A stretch of 64,000 nt of DNA from Blastocatellia bacterium. GTDB taxonomy: Bacteria; Acidobacteriota; Blastocatellia; Chloracidobacteriales; JADJPF01. How positions within the stretch are numbered: the first letter of the stretch is position 1; each line of letters opens with the position of its first letter. Shown in pieces: positions 8,294 through 17,488 of this stretch. The notes under the pieces were generated by a model. The model was not told where the DNA came from and searched no databases. It saw only the letters and a program-made list of their open reading frames with translations. Where the stretch lies: NCBI GenBank assembly GCA_016713405.1, contig JADJPF010000020.1:248001-312000 (forward strand). Reading direction: 5' to 3'. The translations under genes were made by a program, and so were the position numbers.

Positions 8294-10000
8294 TTAGGGA
8301 CATAGCCTAGATAAATCTGCTTTTCTAATAGAATCAACTGTTGAGCTTATTTCTACAATCCATATTTCACGGTCGCTAAAGTACTTAATTAATTGACAAT
8401 CTTTTTCTGGGCTTAAACTTCTAGCCCAAACCACTTTTGCGTTATCAATATCAGCCTCATTATAAATCCATTCTTCATGAATATTATGTTGACGATATTT
8501 GACAATAATTAGAGATTTTTTTTCTAATTTGTTTAATTCTGAAATTAAGCTTTCACGAGTAAATGACCAATGCGATTTTTCATAGCGAGCAATACCAGTT
8601 GGATAATAACCAAAAATTGTGCTTGGGTTTACTCCAACTGAAATTAAATAAAAAATTAAACAAACATAATAAACAGGCACAAACCAAACCAAAAGCTTTC
8701 CCGTTGCTCTAGTACGCCAAGACCAAACATAAACATAACGCATGCCTTGGATTATTAGAAAATATAACAAACAAACCCCAGGTGCTATATAGTGCGGCAA
8801 TACAACAAAAGCTATTTGCAAAATTCCTAATAGCAAAATTAAAAGACTTACAAAAGCAAAACGAGTCCATTTGTTTTTTACTAGAAAGAATAAAAATAGT
8901 AAGAAAAAACCTGTTATATAATCTAAAAAAAACTTTGCTAAAAAGATTATTTTATTTACAGATAATCTAAGAAAATTATATGGTGGATCAAAATTAGAAT
9001 TAAAATGTTTTGAAAACCAAATAGTATGGACTTGCTCAAATTCTTTGTTGTTATATTCTATTAGCTTATTTCTAGGTTTTAGCCATATAAAAAGAGGATA
9101 GTTATTATAAGCTGATTCATAAAGCTGATGTGGCATAAGCCAAGCTTTACCAGTAACTACCCAATTGTAGTATCCCATTGTTACTACAAGCAAAAGCATT
9201 GAAAGTAATATGGGTAGAACAATTTGTTTGAGTAACAAACTAGTTGGAAAAGATTTTTTCTTAATCAACCAAATTGATAAACATACTACAGCACATAAAC
9301 TAATTATAAAACCTTCATAAGGACGGCTATTAGCTAATATAGCTAAACCTAGAACAAAAAATAATGAGTTATTAATAGCAGGTTTTTTAATAATTCTACG
9401 TAATGCACCAAAAACTAATGCACCTCCAAGAGTTGCAACAGCACCTCCCCAAAAACTTTGACTCCAATAAGTAAAGATGCTTATTTTAAGGATAAATAAT
9501 AAAGCACCAAAAAATGCCCAACGAGGCGGCAACCATGCTTGTAACATCCAACACAAAGCCATAACAGCTAAGGACATAGAAAGCCATACACCAGCAATTG
9601 GATATCCTGTTAATTTTTGTCCAATGGCTAAGGCTATGCCTTGACCAGGTGGAAATTTAGCAGTGCGTGTAGGTTCTTTAGTAATATGAAAGGCTTCAAA
9701 ATGTATCCACATTGGATGGACAGGATTTGTAAGTCTGCCTTGGCAAAAAGTATCACTAAGTAGTAAGTAGCCAAATTCATCATTTACAGCAGGAATAGGC
9801 CAGTAAAAACTTTTAGCAACAGCTAAGTTACTTAAAAATGTTATTACTCCAATAGCTAAAATAACTAGATATTTTTTTAGTGCTATTTTGTGAAATAGTG
9901 TTTCTAAATTCTTAAAGTGTTTTTTGTTAAGTGGTAGTATAAATGCTAATAAAAATAAGACTAAAAGTATTATTAATGTTGAGCTATCTTCTTGTAACAA
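8294..10000 (-). CDS. Polytopic membrane protein, glycosyltransferase 39-like
   Basis: Integral membrane protein of 568 residues with about 11 hydrophobic segments. The first extracytoplasmic loop contains PAVNDEFGYLLLSDTFCQGR followed by TNPVHPMWIHFEAF. An acidic pair (NDE) in this first loop is characteristic of GT-C glycosyltransferases that use polyprenyl-phosphate sugars, such as the ArnT/PMT superfamily. A soluble C-terminal domain of about 110 residues follows the last membrane helix. Convergent with the kinase gene (7-base gap). The acceptor is unknown; cell-envelope glycosylation is an inference from the fold class. Confidence 0.72.
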   Translation of the reverse strand: MLQEDSSTLIILLVLFLLAFILPLNKKHFKNLETLFHKIALKKYLVILAIGVITFLSNLAVAKSFYWPIPAVNDEFGYLLLSDTFCQGRLTNPVHPMWIHFEAFHITKEPTRTAKFPPGQGIALAIGQKLTGYPIAGVWLSMSLAVMALCWMLQAWLPPRWAFFGALLFILKISIFTYWSQSFWGGAVATLGGALVFGALRRIIKKPAINNSLFFVLGLAILANSRPYEGFIISLCAVVCLSIWLIKKKSFPTSLLLKQIVLPILLSMLLLVVTMGYYNWVVTGKAWLMPHQLYESAYNNYPLFIWLKPRNKLIEYNNKEFEQVHTIWFSKHFNSNFDPPYNFLRLSVNKIIFLAKFFLDYITGFFLLFLFFLVKNKWTRFAFVSLLILLLGILQIAFVVLPHYIAPGVCLLYFLIIQGMRYVYVWSWRTRATGKLLVWFVPVYYVCLIFYLISVGVNPSTIFGYYPTGIARYEKSHWSFTRESLISELNKLEKKSLIIVKYRQHNIHEEWIYNEADIDNAKVVWARSLSPEKDCQLIKYFSDREIWIVEISSTVDSIRKADLSRLCP

Positions 10001-10079
10001 TTTGGTTTTAAGTCTCCTAAAAATATGCCATTTATAATATCATAGCTTAAAATATGATCCTAATATTGTACCAAGAAAG

Positions 10080-10661
10080 ATGTATATGTTTTTTCTAAGT
10101 AAACCGTCTGTAGAAGTAATTAATAAATTTATTTTTTCACAAAAAAATAAAAACTATACCTATAAAGACCTTAAAGCTACACGTCAGCAACCTCCAACAG
10201 GTTATGTAGTGGATCGTAATCGCATTAAGTTAGGTACAGGAAAAGCTGTATTTGAAAAAGCAAAAATAGCTTTGTTAAATTGGAAAATGTATGATTTTCC
10301 TTGGGTAGAAATTTGTTGGGATAATACACCAATAGAAACAGATCAAGTAGTTGCTGTGCTAGCTAATACTTTAGGTTTTTGGTCGTTAAATGCTTGTAGG
10401 ATTGTTTATACATTAGAAGAATATGGAGAAGTAGATAAATTTGGTTTTGCCTACGGTACTTTGCCAGCGCATGCTGAATCAGGTGAAGAACGATTTTCTG
10501 TTGAATGGGATCATACAACTAATAGTGTTTACTATGGTTTACTAGCTTTTTCCCGCCCCAACTATTTTATAGTTAAACTTGGTTATCCAGTTTGCCGAAT
10601 GTTTCAAAAAAAGTTTGCTGAGGATTCAAAACAAGCTATGCTAAAAGCTGTAACTGATTAG
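10080..10661 (+). CDS. DUF1990 family protein
   Basis: Protein of 193 residues that matches the DUF1990 (UPF0548) pattern almost end to end: YKDLKATRQQPPTGYVVDR, KAVFEKAKIALLNWKMY, WVEICWDN, FWSLNACRIVY, KFGFAYGTLPAHAESGEERF and a final YPVCRMFQKKFAEDSKQAM. The function of the family is unknown and no catalytic residues are assigned. ATG codons at 10080 and 10086 are both possible starts. It is divergent from the membrane protein at 10000 and lies 45 bases before the DoxX gene in the same direction, so the two may be cotranscribed, although a short palindrome lies between them. Confidence 0.85.
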   Translation: MYMFFLSKPSVEVINKFIFSQKNKNYTYKDLKATRQQPPTGYVVDRNRIKLGTGKAVFEKAKIALLNWKMYDFPWVEICWDNTPIETDQVVAVLANTLGFWSLNACRIVYTLEEYGEVDKFGFAYGTLPAHAESGEERFSVEWDHTTNSVYYGLLAFSRPNYFIVKLGYPVCRMFQKKFAEDSKQAMLKAVTD

Positions 10662-10672
10662 AATATAAATAC

Positions 10673-10690
10673 TTCTTAAAATTTTAAGAA
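10673..10690. other. Perfect 18-base palindrome between DUF1990 and DoxX genes
   Basis: TTCTTAAAATTTTAAGAA is fully self-complementary. With no loop and no T-tract it is a poor terminator. It could be an operator for the DoxX gene that starts at 10707, but it is AT-only apart from two G:C pairs and could be chance. Confidence 0.25.
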
Positions 10691-10706
10691 AATAAGGTAA
10701 ATTTCA

Positions 10707-11093
10707 ATGAAACAATTTCCATTTTTATCAACTCAGCAATGGCTTAAGGTTTTACAGGTTTCAATAAGTCTAATGATGACAGCACATGGATGTATAAGAA
10801 TTTATGCAGGTACAGTAGATGACTTTGGAGGGTTTCTTACTAGCAAAGGATTTCCTCTTGGAGTTACGCTAGCCTGGGGCATAACGGTTTTTGAAATTCT
10901 AGGCGGGCCAACTTTAGCATTTAATTATTTCAAAAAGTGGATATGTGCCGCCTTTATCATACAATTATTTATGGGTATTATACTAGTACATGCTGCTAGG
11001 GGATGGTTTGTAGTTGGCTACACTGTTGGAGGAATGGAATATAGCGTATTGCTTATTTTGTGCTTTTTATTGGTAGCTTCTACAGAAAAATAA
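10707..11093 (+). CDS. DoxX family membrane protein
   Basis: Small inner-membrane protein of 128 residues with four hydrophobic helices, the family's standard size. Recognisable features are the first helix with MMTAHGCIRIYAGTVDDFGGFL, the second with GITVFEILGGPTLAF, and the last VLLILCFLLVAST. DoxX relatives are linked to thiosulfate:quinone oxidation or to redox-stress membrane complexes, but most members, including this one, have no assigned reaction. RBS TAAGG lies about 10 bases before the ATG. Confidence 0.85.
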   Translation: MKQFPFLSTQQWLKVLQVSISLMMTAHGCIRIYAGTVDDFGGFLTSKGFPLGVTLAWGITVFEILGGPTLAFNYFKKWICAAFIIQLFMGIILVHAARGWFVVGYTVGGMEYSVLLILCFLLVASTEK

Positions 11094-11236
11094 ATCTGAT
11101 AATTTCATAAATAGTTTTTATCCAAGCACTTAGATTAATCATAGATTTAGCAGACAAAGGTTTCTTATTAGTTTTTAGCAAAGTAAAATAAAAAATTCCT
11201 GTAATTTTAATTTTTCAACTCTTTTATAGAAGCTTT

Positions 11237-13756
11237 ATGACAAAACAAATCTCTAAGCCTGAAATAATGAGTCCTGCCGGTTATTGGCCTCAACTACAAG
11301 CAGCAATTGAAGCCGGAGCCGATGCTGTTTATTTTGGGTTAAAACATTTTACTGCTAGGGCAAAGGTTGGCTTTTCACTAGAAGAATTACCTGAAGTGAT
11401 GCAAAAACTCCATCTACGAGGGGTTAAAGGCTATGTTACTTTTAATACATTAATTTTTGACCATGAATTAAAAGAAGCAACAAAAACCCTTGTTGCAATT
11501 GCTGAGTCAAATGTAGACGCAATAATTGTTCAAGATCTTGGCATTGCTAAACTTGCTCACGAAATTGCACCAGAATTAGAGCTACACGGTAGCACACAAA
11601 TGAGCATTACCAATGCGGCAGGAGTTGAGCTAGCACAAAGCTTTGGAATTAGCCGAGTAGTCCTAGCACGGGAATTATCTTTAGCCGAAGTTCAAGAAAT
11701 CCGCAGTCAAACCGACTGTGAGCTAGAAATTTTTGTTCATGGTGCGTTATGTGTTTCTTATTCAGGTCAATGTTTTTCTTCTGAAGCCTGGGGTGGACGT
11801 AGTGCTAATAGGGGACAATGTGCGCAAGCTTGTCGCTTACCTTATGAAATGATTGTAGATAACCAAGTTAAACCTCTAGGAGATGCTCGCTATTTGCTTT
11901 CACCCGGCGATTTATACACGCTTCACCAAATTCCAGAAATTATTAAAGTTGGAATTTCAGCATTAAAGATTGAAGGTCGCTACAAAGATGAAAATTATGT
12001 AGCTTTAACTACTCAAGCTTACCGTAAAGCAGTAGACAAAGCTTACCAAAACTTACCATCAAGTTTAACTAAAAAAACAGAGTTACAGCTAGAGCAAGTT
12101 TATTCACGCGGACTTGGGCCATATTTTATTTCTGGCACTAATCATCAAACTGTAGTCAATGGTCGTTCGCCACGTCATCGAGGTGTATTTGTAGGAAAAG
12201 TAACAAAAATTCTGTCTGATAAAGTAACTATTAAGATAGGAAAAAATCTTGAGCATTCGCCCTTAAAAGCAGGGGATGGGCTAGTTTTTGATGCTGCTAA
12301 TTGGTCTAGTCCTCAAGAAGCGGAAGAAGGCGGACGAGTTTATCAAGTAATAACTCTAAAAAATGGACAAACAGAACTAAATTTTGGTAAAAATACGGTT
12401 AATTTTACTCGCATTCGTGTAGGCGATTTGGTTTGGCGAACAGATGACCCAGAAATAGAAAAAATAGCTAAACCTTTTACCCAAGCTAAAACGGCTGTTG
12501 CTAAACAACCCTTAAATATTGTTGTTAAAGCTTCTATAGGCGAACATTTAGAAATTACTTGGCAGCTTGTAAATAAACCAAATATTCAAGTTACAGTAAC
12601 TTCATCTGAGATTTTAACCCAAGCAGAAAATTACAATTTAACCCAAGAGTTTATTAGCGAACAATTATCAAGACTAGGTAATACACCGTATAAATTAAAT
12701 GAAGTTAAGCTAGATCAAGCAGGCAGTCCATTTATCCCAAGCTCTTTATTAAATGATTTGCGTCGTCAGGCTGTAGCTAAACTAACAGAACTTCAAGGAC
12801 AGAAAAAAATCCTTGCTACTCTTGAGCCAGTTTCAACATTAGAAAGAGTTTCCAAGCAAATAAAACCAACTTTTTTAGCTGAAGAAACCAGCACTTTTTT
12901 ACATTTGTTGGTTCGTACACCTGAACAATTAGACGCTGCTATTAAACTACAACCAGCCACTATCACCTTAGATTACTTAGATTTATATGGACTACGACCA
13001 GCCATAGAAAAAGTCCAAGCAAGCAATATTACTGTAAGAGTTGCTAGCCCAAGAATTTTTAAGCCAGGAGAAGAAAAAATCCTAGATTTTTTACTTAAGC
13101 TAGACTGTGAAATTTTAGTTCGTGCTGCTGGTTTACTTCAACAATTACAAGGAAAAACACATCCAAAGTTAGTAGGAGACTTTAGCTTAAATGCTGCTAA
13201 TTTAGTTTCTGCTGATATTTTACTTAATTTAGGGCTAACACGACTTACACCTACACATGATCTTAACGGTGAACAAATTGCAAACTTAGCAAAAGGTCTT
13301 GGGGGCGAGAAAATAGAAGTTGTTGCCTACCAACATTTACCAGTTTTTCACACAGAACACTGTGTTTTTTGTCGGTTTCTTTCTAGTGGTACAAGCTACA
13401 AAGATTGTGGCAAACCTTGTGAGACTCATCAAATTGGATTAAAAGATTTAAGCGGACGTGTTCATCCTGTTATAGCTGATGTAGGTTGTCGTAATACGGT
13501 TTTTGGTGCTGAAGCTCAAGAAGCTAGCCTTCATTTAGATAAATGGCTAAAGGTAGGAATTAAGCATTTTCGACTGGAATTTGTTCATGAAAAAGCTAGC
13601 GAAGTAAAACAAATTACAAATGTTTTTCAAGATGCTTTAGCTGGGAAAATTTCTACTCAAGAGCTAAATAAAAAGTTACAAAAAATAACTTCTGGTAAAA
13701 TTACGCAAGGTAGCTTATTTGTTGCTAATGGCTATCGTAGTTTGCCATTGTTATAA
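11237..13756 (+). CDS. U32 family protein, RlhA-like 23S rRNA hydroxylation factor
   Basis: Protein of 839 residues. The N-terminal U32 domain begins KPEIMSPAGYWPQLQAAIEAGADAVYFG and contains the Cys cluster CVSYSGQC, then NRGQCAQACRLPYE, then the LKIEGRYKDENYVALTT motif. A central DUF3656-type region follows, and the C-terminal part has a second cysteine set (CVFCRF, DCGKPCE). This architecture and length match E. coli RlhA, which hydroxylates C2501 of 23S rRNA with prephenate as the oxygen-side donor and an iron-sulfur cluster. The older label of collagenase-like peptidase is probably wrong for it. It is monocistronic, with its 3' end at a hairpin shared with the convergent P450 gene. Confidence 0.85.
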   Translation: MTKQISKPEIMSPAGYWPQLQAAIEAGADAVYFGLKHFTARAKVGFSLEELPEVMQKLHLRGVKGYVTFNTLIFDHELKEATKTLVAIAESNVDAIIVQDLGIAKLAHEIAPELELHGSTQMSITNAAGVELAQSFGISRVVLARELSLAEVQEIRSQTDCELEIFVHGALCVSYSGQCFSSEAWGGRSANRGQCAQACRLPYEMIVDNQVKPLGDARYLLSPGDLYTLHQIPEIIKVGISALKIEGRYKDENYVALTTQAYRKAVDKAYQNLPSSLTKKTELQLEQVYSRGLGPYFISGTNHQTVVNGRSPRHRGVFVGKVTKILSDKVTIKIGKNLEHSPLKAGDGLVFDAANWSSPQEAEEGGRVYQVITLKNGQTELNFGKNTVNFTRIRVGDLVWRTDDPEIEKIAKPFTQAKTAVAKQPLNIVVKASIGEHLEITWQLVNKPNIQVTVTSSEILTQAENYNLTQEFISEQLSRLGNTPYKLNEVKLDQAGSPFIPSSLLNDLRRQAVAKLTELQGQKKILATLEPVSTLERVSKQIKPTFLAEETSTFLHLLVRTPEQLDAAIKLQPATITLDYLDLYGLRPAIEKVQASNITVRVASPRIFKPGEEKILDFLLKLDCEILVRAAGLLQQLQGKTHPKLVGDFSLNAANLVSADILLNLGLTRLTPTHDLNGEQIANLAKGLGGEKIEVVAYQHLPVFHTEHCVFCRFLSSGTSYKDCGKPCETHQIGLKDLSGRVHPVIADVGCRNTVFGAEAQEASLHLDKWLKVGIKHFRLEFVHEKASEVKQITNVFQDALAGKISTQELNKKLQKITSGKITQGSLFVANGYRSLPLL

Positions 13757-13781
13757 TTCAAGGTTTTATAGAGTAGTTTAT

Positions 13782-13822
13782 TGTAGGTGTTAATTGTTTT
13801 TGTCCTTGAATTAACACCTACA
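13782..13822. terminator. Hairpin between convergent genes, likely bidirectional terminator
   Basis: A 14-base perfect stem (TGTAGGTGTTAATT paired with AATTAACACCTACA) encloses a 13-base loop. It lies 25 bases after the U32 gene and 15 bases beyond the stop of the minus-strand P450. The 3' T-tract is weak on both strands, so its efficiency is uncertain. Confidence 0.6.
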
Positions 13823-13836
13823 GAAACTTAAGCTTA

Positions 13837-15201
13837 TTAGCTTAAACTTAGCTCCATTACTTCACTTGGAGCAGGCTTAACAGATAAAACCTTGACTTTA
13901 ACGCCTGTTGGAGGAGCTAGAGCTAGTCCCATACGTTTAGCACGAAAATCTTGTCCTGCTATAAGTTCTAACTCTACTCTAGGTAAAATACTAGCTAAAA
14001 TAACCTTCATTTCAAACTGAGCAAAAGCCATCCCAATACAGCGGCGATTTCCACCACCAAAAGGAAACCAGCTATATGGATGTTGTTGATGAGGTTCGGT
14101 TAAAAACCGTTCTGGTCGAAATTCCAGTGGTTGAGGATAAAGTGATTCAAGATGATGAACAATAATATTACAAGGTGCTAAGGTGACTCCAACAGGTATT
14201 TCATAGCCTTTTAATTCAATTGGTTCAATAACTTTGCGTGCGACAATTGGAAAAAGATTATTAACCCGCATACTTTCTTTTATAGTAGCATCTAGGTAAG
14301 TAAGCTTTGGCACCATGTCGGCTGTTACTGGCCCGCCGCCTGTAACTAGCTGAATTTCTTCTCTTAGTTTTTTTACTACATGAGGATTTTTAAGTAAGGG
14401 AATAAACATCCAAGTTAAAGATAATGCAGTAGTCTCATGCCCAGCAAATAAAAGGGTAAGGCACTCATCACGGATCTCTTTATCTGTCATTAAGTTACCT
14501 TGCTCATCTGTAGAAAGTAACATCATATCTAAAACATCTGTTGGCTCTTTATGAGGATTAGCACGACGATTAGCTATTTCTTGATAAACTAGTTTGTCTA
14601 ACTTATTGCGCCACTCTAGGAATTTTCCCCAGGGACTCCATTTGCCTAAATTAAGCCGTAGAAATGGAATAAAAGTAAGAAGCGTTGGAATATGAAGTAT
14701 TCCTCGTACCATTTCAACAATTTCTGGTGTACGCCGGGCTATTTCCTCCCCAAAAACACTCTTGACTATTACCTTAAGTGTAATTTCTTGCATTTCTTGA
14801 CGCATCATTATTGTATGACCTTGTTTCCATCGGTCTACCATATTGTGAGCAGAAGTGCGCATTAGGTCGGCAAACATTCGCATCTTTTCGCCATGAAAGG
14901 GAGGAGTTAATAATTTGCGGTGTCTAGCATGTTCTGGGCCATCTAAGAGCAGAAGCGAATGTTGCCCTACAAATGGCTCTAAAAACAGTACGGTTTCACC
15001 TGTATTAACTTTTTTTGAATGCTTGGAAAAAATATCTTTAATTACATCTAGGTCAGAAATAAAGACAAATTCTCCAGCTAAAACACGTAAGCGGAAAATA
15101 TCTCCATATTGCTTATGACACTCTGTTAGCAGGTCATAAGGCGTTTTAATCATCCTATATGTTGCAAGTGGTAAGGGAAGATCAACTAATGGTGGTAACA
15201 C
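13837..15201 (-). CDS. Cytochrome P450 monooxygenase
   Basis: Heme-thiolate monooxygenase of 454 residues. Visible signatures are the I-helix oxygen-activation motif AGHETTAL (about residue 254), the K-helix ExxR in KESMR, and the heme loop FPFGGGNRRCIGMAFAQ with the proximal Cys. The N-terminus lacks a long membrane anchor, so it is probably cytosolic, and the sequence resembles CYP110-like bacterial enzymes acting on fatty acids or terpenoid-like substrates. No ferredoxin or reductase gene is adjacent, so electrons must come from elsewhere. Substrate unknown. A purine-rich GGAGAAA stretch precedes the start. Confidence 0.92.
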   Translation of the reverse strand: MLPPLVDLPLPLATYRMIKTPYDLLTECHKQYGDIFRLRVLAGEFVFISDLDVIKDIFSKHSKKVNTGETVLFLEPFVGQHSLLLLDGPEHARHRKLLTPPFHGEKMRMFADLMRTSAHNMVDRWKQGHTIMMRQEMQEITLKVIVKSVFGEEIARRTPEIVEMVRGILHIPTLLTFIPFLRLNLGKWSPWGKFLEWRNKLDKLVYQEIANRRANPHKEPTDVLDMMLLSTDEQGNLMTDKEIRDECLTLLFAGHETTALSLTWMFIPLLKNPHVVKKLREEIQLVTGGGPVTADMVPKLTYLDATIKESMRVNNLFPIVARKVIEPIELKGYEIPVGVTLAPCNIIVHHLESLYPQPLEFRPERFLTEPHQQHPYSWFPFGGGNRRCIGMAFAQFEMKVILASILPRVELELIAGQDFRAKRMGLALAPPTGVKVKVLSVKPAPSEVMELSLS

Positions 15202-15251
15202 AATATTTTTCTCCTTTTTACTAAAATTTATTAAAAATTTTAAGGAGGGGA

Positions 15252-15278
15252 TGAAGTAGAAAATTATTTTCTACTTCA
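15252..15278. terminator. Hairpin between zinc-ribbon gene and P450 gene
   Basis: A 12-base perfect stem TGAAGTAGAAAA / TTTTCTACTTCA with a three-base loop. It lies 16 bases beyond the stop of the zinc-ribbon gene at 15294 and 51 bases before the P450 start. It could separate the two minus-strand transcripts, although the T-rich tract is on the plus-strand side. Confidence 0.5.
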
Positions 15279-15293
15279 GGTTTTATTATTATT

Positions 15294-16289
15294 TTACAAT
15301 GGCTTTTTTTGACAACGATAATCACATAAAGTTTTATGCACTTGAAGAGGTTTTACCCCAAAAACCTTAGAAAGAGTTGTATGCAATGCTTTTTCTGGGG
15401 GAGTGCTTTGAGATAAATATTGCTGATAAGCTTCTATAAGCTGTTGTTGCTGTTCTAAAGGCAAATCAGGCACTTTAATTAATTTAGTATTATCATGTAG
15501 TTGATCTAACCAGCGAAAAACTTGTTGATGTGAAGCAAATTTTAATCTTTCGGAAATAACTTTGGGTAAGTCAGAAAATCTATGATTATTTTCATTAGTG
15601 ATAATATCCCAGTATTCTTTTTCGATTAAAAATAGCTGTTCGCGGCTAAGTTGTCCCATAATTTGGTTTGACCATTCTCTAACAGCCAAAATAACTTCTT
15701 GATGTGGCAAAGAAAGTTGATTAGCAATATGGTTACGACGACCTTCTACAGGACGAATATTTTCATTAATTAGTTTTAAGTAAAGCTCTAAAACTCTTTC
15801 TCTATCTTTTTCAGATAAAGAGCAATGTTCTTGACTAGCTTTTTCCTGCTTACGTAATTGTGTTATGGTATCTGCTACTAGTTTAGGCTTAACCCAAAGT
15901 TCTTGCGATATTTGAGAATGTAATTTTTTTGGTGAGTCAATAGTAATTTTATATTGGTGATAAGCCGCAATAATTTTTTCCCTTAATTCATCAGTTAAGA
16001 TTCCTGTTTTAGGTTGCCTTGCTAAACGGGGTTTGGACTTAGGTTTAATAAATTTTTTTTGAACAGAAAATGATTGTTTTGTTGTAGATGTAGAGTTAGG
16101 TTTAACAAAAGGCTTATTTTGGTTGGTAGCAGGAAAAGAGCTAGGTTTATTTATTGGTTTTGGTGCTTCAATAGGGACAGCAGCCTTTTTTTTAGCACAT
16201 TTGGGACAATAAGGAGCTTTTCGATCTTCGGCAAAAAATGTAGTGTTACAACTGTTGCAACTGCGCCGAAATTTCATTCCTGGAGACAT
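15294..16289 (-). CDS. Zinc-ribbon protein with four internal helical repeats, function unknown
   Basis: Protein of 331 residues that I cannot place in a named family. Residues 8-33 form a zinc ribbon (CNSC...CPKC). A Lys/Pro/Ser-rich linker runs to about residue 92. The rest consists of four repeats of about 50 residues, each starting with L..(E/D)....I...Y..Y and ending with a hydrophobic ..V.P..V...L..L pattern: LREKIIAAYHQYK, RERVLELYLKLIN, FLIEKEYWDIITN and QQLIEAYQQYLSQ are the four repeat openings. The second helical part looks helix-turn-helix-like, for example VFGVKPLQVHKTLCDYR. A nucleic-acid-binding role is plausible but inferred. It is very basic and has no signal or membrane segment, hence cytosolic. 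Confidence 0.65.
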   Translation of the reverse strand: MSPGMKFRRSCNSCNTTFFAEDRKAPYCPKCAKKKAAVPIEAPKPINKPSSFPATNQNKPFVKPNSTSTTKQSFSVQKKFIKPKSKPRLARQPKTGILTDELREKIIAAYHQYKITIDSPKKLHSQISQELWVKPKLVADTITQLRKQEKASQEHCSLSEKDRERVLELYLKLINENIRPVEGRRNHIANQLSLPHQEVILAVREWSNQIMGQLSREQLFLIEKEYWDIITNENNHRFSDLPKVISERLKFASHQQVFRWLDQLHDNTKLIKVPDLPLEQQQQLIEAYQQYLSQSTPPEKALHTTLSKVFGVKPLQVHKTLCDYRCQKKPL

Positions 16290-16427
16290 ATTTAGCTAAC
16301 CTCTAGTTAAGTTTTTGAGTGTCAAAAGCTGATCTTAGCAAGTTGTCTTTTATGAATCTAGCTATCTTTGGACTACTTATTTATTTTTTGTTTGTTTAAT
16401 AAATGTTTAATTAAACAAATTAAATAA

Positions 16428-17459
16428 TTAATTCACTATAGATTTAATTATTTCTAGTGCTTTTTCACAATCTGCTGAGCTAACATCATAATGGGTTAGC
16501 ATTCGCATTTGTTTTTCATTAATTCCGTTTGCTAAAACGCCTTTTTCCTTTAACTCAGTCGAAAATTGAGAAGTTGTTAGACCTGTTTTACTAATATCAA
16601 AAACTAAAATATTAGATTGAACACTTTCAGGGTCAATAGAAATTTTGCTAACAGATGATAAACCTTTGGCTAGTAGTTGTGCATTTTTATGGTCTTCACC
16701 TAATCTTTTTGGCATCTCTGTAAGTGCAATCAGTCAAGCAGCAGCTAACACACCTACTTGACGCATTCCTCCACCAAGCAGTTTACGCAACACTCGAGCT
16801 TGTTCAATAAATTTTCTTGTCCCAACAATCATTGAACCAACTGGCGCACCTAAACCTTTGGATAAACAAAACATTACAGAATCACAATGACGTGTTAAAT
16901 CTGCTACAGATTCTCCTAAAACACTGGCTGCATTAAAAACTCTTGCTCCATCCAAATGGACAGGAATATTTCTTTCATGAGCTTGTAAACAAATGTCTGA
17001 CATTTGTTTTTTTGACATTACAACCCCACCAGCCATATTATGAGTATTTTCTAAGCAAATTAGTCCAGTTTGTGAACAATAATAAATCGGTGGACGAATA
17101 GCATCAGCTATTTCTGACCAATTCATTATCCCGTTTTGTGTAGGAATTGCCCTAGGCAACACACCTGCAACCATAGCCATAGAAGAAACTTCATAGTTAA
17201 GAATATGGCTGCGGGCCTCTAAAATAACTTCCTGTCCAGGTTGTGTATGTAATTTAACGCAAATTAAATTCCCCATACTTCCTGTAGGTACAAAAAGGGC
17301 TGCTTCTCTTTCAAAAATTTCTGCTGCACATTTTTCTAGGTAATTTACCGTTGGATCTTCTAAATAAACATCATCGCCTACCTCAGCTTTGCTCATTGCT
17401 TCCCGCATTTTTGCAGTTGGCTTAGTAACCGTGTCACTACGTAAATCAATTACAGACAT
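16428..17459 (-). CDS. ltaE: Low-specificity L-threonine aldolase, interrupted by one in-frame TGA
   Basis: PLP enzyme that cleaves L-threonine or L-allo-threonine to glycine and acetaldehyde. The N-terminal part (from ATG 17459) has MSVIDLRSDTVTKPT, the LENTHNMAGG segment, HLDGARVFNAA and the PLP-lysine motif CLSKGLGAPVGS. The frame then meets TGA at 16736-16734 directly after RQVGVLAAA and continues in the same frame as LIALTEMPKRLGEDHKNA to the end. Family members have Gly at the interrupted position (AAAG), so one G-to-T change in a GGA codon explains the stop. Total restored length is 343 residues, normal for the family. It is either a real nonsense allele or a base error. HemW lies upstream with a 29-base gap. 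Confidence 0.85.
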
Positions 17460-17488
17460 TTATAATTCTCCTCAAAAATTTAAACAAA

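Noticed and set aside
16734..16736. Possible alternative genetic code with TGA read as glycine, since TGA replaces GGA in threonine aldolase
   Set aside because: TGA is the natural stop of the sigma factor gene (6168-6170) and of InsB (39989-39991), and no other gene needs TGA as sense. The window also encodes a typical acidobacterial-style gene set, not that of the phyla using this code.
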